The notes under the pieces: model-generated
Told to the model about the DNA's origin: nothing
Database searches by the model: none
What the model saw: the letters and a program-made list of their open reading frames with translations, nothing else
Position numbers and translations under genes: made by a program
Shown: one piece after another, positions 47,776 to 64,000 of the stretch
Position numbering within the stretch: the stretch's first letter is position 1
Layout: each line of letters starts with the position of its first letter
Origin: Glandiceps talaboti
Taxonomy: Eukaryota; Hemichordata; Enteropneusta; Spengelidae
DNA length: 64,000 bases
Assembly: GCF_964340395.1 (NCBI RefSeq)
Contig: NC_135552.1
Location: 6,321,994-6,385,993 of the forward strand
Reading direction: 5' to 3'

Positions 47776-49120
47776 CTCTACATCTTTTGATTGTATTGTT
47801 TTTGATAACCATCCACTATGCACATATTGATATTGTAAATAAGACTACTAATATTTACATAATTTACGTATCTGAATATTAGTATGCACTGTGCATTTAT
47901 GGAAACGTAATTGAGCAAGTTAAGTCTACATCTTTTGATTGCATCGTCTTTGATAACCATCCACTGTATGTGCACATTGATATCGTAAATAAGACTACTA
48001 ATAGGAGTCATTTACATATAATTTACATATATGAGTATGCACTGTGGGGCAACTACATGCTGAGACGATTGGTCTGCCAGATATATTGACATAGTGGATT
48101 AGGGTAATAAAAGGAACACTTGTGTGCGTGGTCGACAGACTATAAGGTTACGGGCTCGTCAGGTAAATCACCTGAAGACATAAAATCGTGTGTTTTATAT
48201 TGCTCGTAGTGTCACCATCCAATTCTTGGTAAAACTTGGTGCACGTGTAACCGACAGTATTTACTGTCTTTCCGACTCAGTAATGACATGTCGAGATCTC
48301 TTCGCCAAACAACCATCGGCCCACCTTTATTTCAGTGCTGGCTCGGTCGCAAACTCATTTCCTCCATTCTTCAGTGACCTTGCAGCCATGTTCCTCTTCT
48401 TGACTGTTCTTATTTGAAAATGCATTATTAAACTCAACACAGTGAATTTCATGCTGACAAACTGATATGATAATCTAGGGTGAACTTTATTCGCGTATTT
48501 TCATCTGAATATTTAATATTGTAATCGTACTGGTGAAATTTCAATGTGTGAAATTCCCGCCGATGAAGTTAGAGAAACTTCAATAACTACCGTGGGGAAT
48601 CAGGCTTGGGTTGTTGAATAAAGTGTAACCATCTCTCTCTTCTCCCCCCCCCCGTCCACCCGATTCCGTCATGCTTAAAGGTGGCCTCCCTCAACTTTCT
48701 TTCTTTAAAACACTACCCTCTACCTGTTAAAAGTAGTTCAAAACGTGGGTTAAAATGCTGTCAGAAATATAAAAGGATATGAGTCCTACAATCAATGGTA
48801 AGGACGTAATCCCACCATCGCATCGTCGCAAACCACGGTCTGTTTTTTCGGCAACATTCTTAACGCGCCTCCCACTGCAGTGCTGGAAATAATAACTCTG
48901 GTTTGCGAGAATGCCCTTTCCAGTCTTTTCCAGCGTGAAAAATCTGGATTTATGCATGTTAGTTTTCACATCCACATTTTTCAAAAATCATTTTAGAAGT
49001 TGAGAAAATCTATATATGTTAATCGGATAAAATAATATTTCATCTGACGATTACATAGTACATTAGGGTATGTGATGCGTGGGTGGCACTCGCGGCATAT
49101 ACTGCTTACACTGAAACCAA

Positions 49121-49144
49121 TCTCTCTCTCGCTCTCGCTCTCTC

Positions 49145-49189
<45 letters not shown>

Positions 49190-49205
49190 CATTCATTCAT
49201 TCATT
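49121..49205. repeat. (CT)n/(CATT)n microsatellite
   Basis: CT units with a few CG interruptions, ending in five CATT units. Confidence 0.9.
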
Positions 49206-49579
49206 ATTAGACTGCTTGTACTAAAACTTAATTACCGTTTAACGTAGTTTGAAATAATACTAATAATTTAGTCCCAGTTCCTTTCAATAAAAGAATAAAA
49301 ATCGAGATTTTGCAACTCACAGGTTATACTTTTGCAACCAATAATTCAATCGCATGTCAGTGACCGACCTTTCAATGGAAAGACTGTCATTAAACTTGCG
49401 TTCCATACACAAACTTGAATAAGATACTGTAAACTTGTGTCTTTGTCAATGGATTCACTTACTATTTTGATAATATGAGTCTAATAGGTGCCTGGAAGTT
49501 TGTATTGCCCAGAGGACATGTGGTTCACTAGCATAGCGCGATCACTACTATACTTGTCAGCAAGTCAGTCACCTACTAG

Positions 49580-50340
49580 TTTCTTGATGCAAATTTCAAA
49601 TTTTATATAATTTGGTACATATATCAACCAATATAACAATGAGCACATGGCATATTAAGTTATTTTGCATAGCTTTCACTTTTAATGAATCATCTGCTTA
49701 AATTATTGATTTACGGTATTTAGGATATATCTTAAGAATGCAAGCTTCAAATTTCATATACATTGGTACATGCTTTGATGACAAAGTGCATATATTTATT
49801 ATAGTGTTTTATTGTTATGAGTTGTTGAATAATGAATGATTTTTGACAATCAGGCAATATCTCAGATACTACAATTGCAAGCACATGTGCTATAAGGCTT
49901 GACATAGCTGTTGCTTTTAATATGTCATTTTTTAATTAATTGTCGGTAATTAGGCGATCTATTACAAATGCAATCTTCAAATTTCACATAATTTGGTACA
50001 TGCACTGAGGATAACAAAGCGTACGTGTTCTTTTAGTTTTTGTGTGTAGTTTTTAATAGAAATGTGTAATTTGCATAATTAAATGATTTTTGATATTTAG
50101 GCAATATCTTCGGAATGCAAGCTTCAAATGTCAGATATTGTGTCCAAATTTATTAAAACTTGTTTTTAGCTCACAGTTCGATTGCATAATTAATGATTTT
50201 CGATAACTAGGCAATATCTTCAAGCGTTACATTTCATATCGTTTGCTATTTTTAATGGACAAATTAAGAGAAACATCATGTGTAATAGCTATAGGTCAGG
50301 CTTTTGCATTCCAACAATGTGTACGAACAAAAATCTAAAG
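49580..50340 (-). repeat. Degenerate repeat field, reverse orientation
   Basis: Words such as CAAGCTTCAAATTTCATATA, ATTTGGTACATG and TAATGATTTTCGATAACTAG recur about every 120-220 bases. They are the reverse complements of those around the sulfotransferase exon 3. It ends in a TTTACGGAAGGCATTCAGTT word also seen next to the other fields. Confidence 0.5.
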
Positions 50341-50702
50341 TTTTTACGGAAGGCATTCAGTTCACATTTGGTTCTTTTTTCTATTTCCGCTTGTTCAAAC
50401 GTTAATTGGAAAAAGGACAGGTTTTTTATTATTGGAAAAGGGGAAATAAAACATGTTTCGTTTTCCTAGTTTTCAGTTCTACCAAAGGAAACGGATGGGC
50501 GTATATAACACAGACCACACATTATATAGTGTGTTGTCGTAGTATAAATTTAAATATTACGGAAATCCTATCCAGGTCAACTATTGACAATAAAGATGAC
50601 ACACCTCGTACATACCATATATTGAGACAAACAGGCAGTAACAGCAATTACTAGAAACTCTAGATCTCACCACAGACCGACGGTGCTATTGCTCAGCACA
50701 TA

Positions 50703-51731
50703 ATGGCTCATGGTAGTGCTCCGCCAAGAGGATTTAACGTCACTGATACCGGGCCGGCTGCGCCTCTCATTTCTAATCTCCCCGATCCTTGGAGCCTTGA
50801 TGTTATCCAGCCACGACTACGTGTCTTCCCTAAACAGCAGCACCGTGAAGACTACGCGTACACACACAATAACCAAAGTGTTACATCTAGGATCACAGAC
50901 AAAATAACTGAAGTCTACCATAGAGATCGATATAATTCAGGTAAAGTCGTCTTCATTGTACATGGATTTACCAATGACATCGAATCAGAATGGATGAATG
51001 AAATGAAAGATGCGCTATTCTTAAGAAGAGAAATCAATACAGTTATCCTGGTTGGATGGGGAAAGGGTGCCATCGTAGATGTGGCTGAGCCTACTAAAAT
51101 CTACAGACAGGCAGCAGCTAATACGCAGGAGGTTGGTCTATGGTTGGGGAAAATAGTATCAGGAATTGATAAGAAAAGAGTTGTTCCAACACTTCAGATT
51201 TGGGGAATAGGGCATAGCCTTGGTGCACATGTCCTCGGTAAAGCTGGTCGAACAGCCAACATGGCCAGTCTCCGAATGTTCAGCCGTATCACTGGTTTGG
51301 ATCCTGCTGGACCGTGCTTCGAAAATTACAACCATGAAAAACGCCTACATAAGTCCCATGCTAAGATGGTAGATGTTATTCATACTGATGGGTACTATAC
51401 ATCACTTATGCCATCGGCGATGTCGATGAATCATTTTGGTACACTCATTCCACTTGGTACAGTCGATTTCTATCCTAACTATGGTTGTGAGCAGCCTGGT
51501 TGCACGTCTTACACATGTAGTCATCATCGGGCGATTGAATACTTCACCTGGAGTATTTCACATGAGGAAGCGTTCAAAACAAGACAAGTTCTGACTGATA
51601 AACCCGCTTATGAGGAACCGGTGCGTTCTACGCGTATATGTGCCCGTGAAGCTCAAATGTGTTACTTCGCAACAAAGGAGTCTCGTGGTAATTACTATCT
51701 TCAAACCAACCCTTCCCAACCATGGCAGTAA
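50703..51731 (+). CDS. Lipase family protein (phospholipase A1-like), single exon
   Basis: 342 residues of the pancreatic-lipase/phospholipase A1 superfamily, which hydrolyses glycerol-ester lipids. Visible landmarks are an oxyanion segment VFIVHGFT (83-90), nucleophile elbow GHSLGAH with Ser172, acid Asp200 in ITGLDPAGP, and His274 in CSHHRA. The lid between Cys262 and Cys267 is only four residues (EQPG), far shorter than in triacylglycerol lipases. In this family a short lid goes with phospholipase A1-type activity. There is no C-terminal PLAT domain, and the chain ends shortly after YYLQTNPSQPW. No signal peptide is seen at the ATG chosen (first in frame; in-frame TAG about 33 bases upstream). 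A weak acceptor-like ttgctcag 6 bases before the ATG leaves room for an upstream secretory-signal exon. Relatives normally have several introns, so the uninterrupted frame may be a retrocopy. No poly(A) tract or flanking repeat was noticed to confirm that. Confidence 0.88.
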   Translation: MAHGSAPPRGFNVTDTGPAAPLISNLPDPWSLDVIQPRLRVFPKQQHREDYAYTHNNQSVTSRITDKITEVYHRDRYNSGKVVFIVHGFTNDIESEWMNEMKDALFLRREINTVILVGWGKGAIVDVAEPTKIYRQAAANTQEVGLWLGKIVSGIDKKRVVPTLQIWGIGHSLGAHVLGKAGRTANMASLRMFSRITGLDPAGPCFENYNHEKRLHKSHAKMVDVIHTDGYYTSLMPSAMSMNHFGTLIPLGTVDFYPNYGCEQPGCTSYTCSHHRAIEYFTWSISHEEAFKTRQVLTDKPAYEEPVRSTRICAREAQMCYFATKESRGNYYLQTNPSQPWQ

Positions 51732-54300
51732 TCTTTGAATGTTCACAAACAGGATTGCACTGTCGTAACAGGTGTGTCTACACTGAAGTTTTAGCGACTT
51801 TGTTTTTTTAGTATGTTCCTTCAAATTTATAAATCACTCATTCATCAGTTATTCATTTCATTACATTAACATAGTCTCGCCTGCCAGACTAGTTATCTTG
51901 GCATTGTTAATGAACTTGAAACCAGCCTTCCGAACCACATTTAATGAAGTTGAATTTCAATGTCATAAATAGTTGGCTTCTCGAATGGTTTCGGTCTTAT
52001 TTGGATAATCAACAACATCATGTTGTGACTGAGGGCACGACCTAAATGTTTTCAACTTTCACATCGCATGATAGAAATACAAAACAAATACTGCAATAGA
52101 TGTAGTTGGAATCTGTCCTTCTAAGAAAATGGATATCCTTTCTTCCTGACTAATACTAGCTTTCGAATAGGTGTTTACTCTCCATGTTTGAATGACCCCC
52201 TTAGTAGGGCAACTTGCGTGGGTAAGGCCTAATGAAAAAAAAAATTGTGTGGTTCTGACTACGCTCAATTTTAGAAAAGGTGGGGTAGGTAGATTTTTTT
52301 TTCATGTGTTAGTGTTTAGTTCAGGCTTTCCATCGTTTTCCAAATGGTCACTGAGTTGTTTATTTCTTCCTATCAGATGTACAGCCATTACAGATTGGAA
52401 GAACAGTTTTATATTGTCTTTTGAAGTTGATGTCAGTTTCTGCATCCACTATTTCTCGTGAGACTTCACAATTTTTGCGATTTTATTAAGGCCTAAGGGG
52501 AAACAGATCATATTCAGTGTCTATGCAATGACTGTTCATTTCTGGCTAACTGCATTATGGAGATTAAATTCCATGATAAGTTTCGCTTTCTTTTCGTTAT
52601 CAGTTTCTTTGATGATTGTTTCTGAAGCCAGAGTGCTAAGTTTAACATGACTGTCACGTATGTAAAAAGAGAACTGTGAACTTTTAACCCCGGTCTTTAC
52701 ATGTACAAATCATCTGTTGTTACAGTTCCAAAGAATTGTGTGAGGGAAGGGAAAAGGTTGGGCAGTGTCATTATGAATGAACTGCAGGCTATCTCGATCA
52801 TTTCCTTCTGACAGTCCAGATTTTAAAATGCTTGCCATGTTTTCCATGCAGTTGTAGCTCACTCTCACATTTCCCTGTTGAAGACTTTGAGCTGTTTAGT
52901 GTTTGGGGAATATCTCCCACTCAGACTGAGGAACTGTTTACCGATATTCTATTTGACGTTTTTGTGGGGGTGAGGATTTAAAACCACAATATGATATTTA
53001 TTTGCATGATTTTCCCTCCCTTCTTTGTCTTGTCTTTACCCAAATGTATTAGTCTATCACTCTACCCGCTAAATGTTGAATGTGTCTTCATAGAAACTTT
53101 GTGATCGGCAAATGAAATAATTAACACAAGTTTATTTACTTTAAAACGAAAAGTTTCATCAGAAATGTTGTAAAATTAATGTACTCTTCAACGGCTTGCA
53201 TCTTATACAAGACGTATTCAAATATATTTCATGCCGATTTTTGAAAAAAAAAATGACAATATCAGTACCAATTACAGTCTGTTGGCAGATTTCATATTTC
53301 TACAGTTGCAAGGGTTGGGGATCGGATACGTCGCTTTGCCATGACGTCATTCTGCAAATGTACAACTTGTATGTCCAAGCACGTCACGTGTAGTTCACGT
53401 GATCAGCCGTATGCCATACATATTCAGATTCCTATGAAAGTCGTGATGTCACTACCCATATTAGTGAAGCGTCACGATGCATGAAAGTTTAAGTACTTAT
53501 AATTATTGTTTTATTAAACTGATTACTTTGTGTTTATCATGTTATTTGACAAATATCATCTCCTAATGTACAACAACAAATATTTGACATTGTTTAATTT
53601 TGATCCGCAATTGATTGAGTTATCAACTCCGAAATGGTCTATTCTAAGTAGAAAAACATAGTTATGCGAAACTGAATACCTATTTTACCCTCCGTATGAT
53701 GATGTCTATGTGTGTGTATTTTTCCCTGTCTGTCATTTATATATATTTCTTGACATGTTTCGCTTCCTTTTCGTTATCGTGTTCACCTCAGTAGCATTTT
53801 TCATGTATGTTTGTGAAGCCAGAGTGTTAAGTTTAACATGACTGGGACGTAGAAGGTAATCTGTGATCTAGTCAATCCTTTATCTTTTTACAAGCCAAGT
53901 TTTAGGAATAGGGTCAGTCAATATGTCTGCATACTAAACAATAGTAATAGTACTTATATCTGTATTACTCAATGACTAGTACGCATGCACATCCTATATA
54001 CTATATGATGTTTTTTTTGGTGGTTTTTCCCAAGGATGCAATGCGGTACAATGACTATGCATGTGCGTTCTATGTGAGATTCATAGGGGCTTTGGCCTAG
54101 TTATGATATTAAATGTATGGACATTTAAGTACAGGAGCATGGCTCATGATTTTGTTTAGTTGAAAACAAGCCCCCTCCCCCTTTATTCACTTCGTAAAAA
54201 TGATGACCCCCCTTCTTTGAGTCCCAAATTAAGATAGCCCCCTCTGATTTGCCCCCCCCCCCCCGCTCGTAAAAACTGTTCGCTCCCTAAGTCGTCAGCA
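51732..54300. other. Non-coding interval
   Basis: No gene is recognised. A stretch of about 80-90 bases (TTTCGCTT.CTTTTCGTTATC to GTTTAACATGACTG) occurs twice in direct orientation at 52,579-52,659 and 53,757-53,850. A C-run occurs at 54,251-54,263. Confidence 0.45.
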
Positions 54301-54312
54301 AACATAAGATGG

Positions 54313-54600
54313 TTTATCATTCAGCCACCGATATTGCAGCCTTTATAACATTACTTCTAACGACTACTAAGAATAAGACCATCCATATAAAGGTTACACA
54401 GGTATGGGGAAAGAAAGTTACCTTGCCGAACACCATTCCTAACAGAAAACAGTGACGATCTAGCCCCACCCCATTTCGTAAAGAAACGTTGCGTGCGATA
54501 CCAGACCAATAATATACGAACGAACAACAATCTTTTGGAATACCCTGACCGGTCAACGAGTTTCTTAAAAAGTGAGTGTGATCATCGTTGCAAATTATTT
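54313..54600 (-). pseudogene. LINE reverse-transcriptase remnant
   Basis: On the minus strand one frame reads KLVDRSGYSKRLLF, then LLVWYRTQRFFTKWGGARSS, then FSVRNGVRQGNFLSPYLCNL and YMDGLIL, the reverse-transcriptase block around the V-R-Q-G and Y-M-D-x-L motifs. A degraded HSLFKKL precedes it after a stop. It ends abruptly at both sides. It lies upstream of the RIG-I-like receptor promoter and in opposite orientation. Confidence 0.75.
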
Positions 54601-54731
54601 TGCACCCGCTTTGGAGTACGTACGTATAAAAAATATAAACATTTGTATGTGGAAATACCCGTACGTGCTTTTAATAATATACTAATCTACCTTAAGAGGA
54701 CGCATGTATACTGCTAGTTTTGGCGCAGGAA

Positions 54732-54734
<3 letters not shown>

Positions 54735-54828
<94 letters not shown>

Positions 54829-54848
54829 AGGGGGAGAGAGGGACAGAC

Positions 54849-54903
<55 letters not shown>
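54735..54903. repeat. (GA)n then (GACA)n compound microsatellite
   Basis: About 90 bases of GA, a G-rich break at 54,823-54,840, then about 15 GACA units. It creates long false open frames on both strands. Confidence 0.95.
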
Positions 54904-54904
<1 letters not shown>

Positions 54905-55118
54905 TAAGTCAGACACGTGTTGATGAGAGTATAGTTTACAGAATTAGCATTTGTCTTTTCAGAGAGAGAGGGAGGGAGTCAGAATAATACTCTCTGCCTC
55001 TCCCCTCCCCCTCCAAAAACAGTTTGTGAATAACCGACGTTTTGGAATTAACCCTTTAAAGAGCCTAAAGTCCTAACACTTCTAATAGCATTGTGTAAAG
55101 GTGCTCGTCTTCATATAC

Positions 55119-55146
55119 TGACGTCATTTTCGGGAGAGGGATTTCC
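55119..55146 (+). promoter_or_regulatory. Upstream CRE plus kappa-B-like pair
   Basis: TGACGTCA at 55,119-55,126 and GGGATTTCC at 55,138-55,146, followed by AATTCTGAAAA where the downstream copy has a TATA box. This looks like an older or alternative copy of the module at 55,516, about 397 bases upstream. Confidence 0.55.
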
Positions 55147-55515
55147 AATTCTGAAAAAGTAGTTGTAGGTATTATTCAATAGCTCAATGTACAACAACTT
55201 AACACACACTAGGATAGGCTGGTCATCCAATCATAAGCACCTATATATTATTACATGTAATATATCTTATCTATAAGCTTATCGGTGAATCCCCTATTTC
55301 TCTAACTTCCGGTTTGCAATTGTGCAATCGGCATTGAGCCATTGTAAATACATCTGCGTATCATACACACACACGGACGTCAACCTTTACATGTTCACAC
55401 ATTTTCTCCAGACAAGTTCACAGTACCAGCCTCCTACACTTGCTCTATTCTAAAGGCCATGGTCGAATACTGATCGTGCCGTGAATGTTTACTTTCGTTT
55501 TAACATACATAACAT

Positions 55516-55558
55516 TGACGTCATTTTCCTGGAAGGGGATTTCCAATTCCTATAAATA
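55516..55558 (+). promoter_or_regulatory. Candidate core promoter of the RIG-I-like receptor gene (CRE, kappa-B, TATA)
   Basis: A full palindromic CRE TGACGTCA (55,516-55,523), a consensus kappa-B-type GGGGATTTCC (55,535-55,544) and TATAAATA (55,551-55,558) lie within 43 bases. A start of transcription near 55,585 would leave a 5' UTR of about 110 bases before the ATG at 55,697. ATF/CREB and NF-kappa-B/Rel proteins are the known binders of such sites, and their pairing is typical of immune-inducible promoters. Use in this organism is inferred. Confidence 0.6.
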
Positions 55559-55696
55559 GTCCGTACCTACTGTTTATTAGATGAATATGTTCGATACATA
55601 CAGCAAACAATGCTCCTACCCCTAATCGCCTTGTAGTTCGAATTCATCGTATTTCGTGAATTTTGGAATCGGGCAAGTCCGTGAATATATACCAGT

Positions 55697-64000
<8,304 letters not shown>

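Larger units (their letters stand above)
31820..48816 (+). repeat. Tandem segmental duplication unit C
   Basis: Collinear with unit B from the shared start at about 31,836 to the divergence at 48,816. It contains the intact sulfotransferase copy C, a truncated hAT-like element (33,648), a block of about 650 bp not in B (37,634-38,280) whose distal part matches the left end of unit A, and the shared reverse-transcriptase fragment. It has empty sites for the two large B insertions. Confidence 0.85.
48817..50702. other. Non-coding interval with CT microsatellite and inverted repeat field
   Basis: It contains a (CT)n tract at 49,121-49,187 running into (CATT)n to 49,205. From 49,580 to 50,340 the minus-strand version of the degenerate ACCAAATTAT / GAATTTGAAGCTTGCATTCT repeat field appears. 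No gene is recognised. Confidence 0.5.

Noticed and set aside
54692-54923. Open frames on both strands rich in Arg-Glu, Ser-Leu or Thr-Asp-Arg-Gln
   Set aside because: They are translations of the (GA)n and (GACA)n microsatellite.

Overview
This is an AT-rich animal nuclear genome segment: spliced genes with GT-AG introns, long microsatellites, LINE remnants and MITE-like elements, and no operons or prokaryotic features. The gene content is a Golgi-type carbohydrate sulfotransferase family, a secreted-type lipase family member, and a CARD-CARD-DECH-box RIG-I-like receptor. Together with the repeat style this suggests a marine invertebrate (deuterostome or lophotrochozoan). I cannot name the species from the sequence alone.

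Layout. About 1.2-48.8 kb is a tandem segmental duplication carrying three copies (A, B, C) of one three-exon sulfotransferase gene, all on the + strand. Unit A (about 1,235-8,900) is the most diverged and lacks the 5' part of the unit. Units B (about 8,910-28,039) and C (about 31,820-48,816) are near-identical over most of their length. They differ by clear indels: a 1,349-bp insertion with a fold-back (B), a 1,522-bp inverted-repeat element with a 6-bp target duplication (B), a hairpin block (C), and microsatellite length changes. In all three copies the exon phases fit (1, then 0) and predict a 317-residue type II membrane enzyme. Copy B has a 4-bp insertion that breaks the catalytic domain. 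B and C share the same internally deleted reverse-transcriptase fragment downstream of the gene. A spacer of about 3.8 kb with LINE and fold-back sequences (28.0-31.8 kb) separates B from C.

About 50.7-51.7 kb holds an uninterrupted 342-codon lipase/phospholipase A1-like reading frame with the full Ser-Asp-His triad and a very short lid. About 52-54.9 kb is non-coding apart from a LINE reverse-transcriptase remnant and microsatellites. From about 55.1 kb to the right edge lies the 5' half of a RIG-I-like receptor gene. A TATA-containing promoter with a CRE and a kappa-B-type site (and a second upstream CRE/kappa-B pair) precedes six exons. These encode two CARD domains, an acidic linker, the Walker A segment and the DECH box. 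The rest of the helicase and the C-terminal domain lie beyond the window. Its introns hold a 5'-truncated LINE and many microsatellites.

The genes do not form one pathway. The sulfotransferases and lipase are typical secretory-route enzymes, while the RIG-I-like receptor would be a cytosolic RNA sensor. The points most worth following are the receptor with its duplicated CRE/kappa-B promoter module, the hammerhead-ribozyme-like cores (one inside the young 1,522-bp element), and the degenerate tandem-repeat families shared between distant introns. All identities are judged by eye; no alignments or searches were run.
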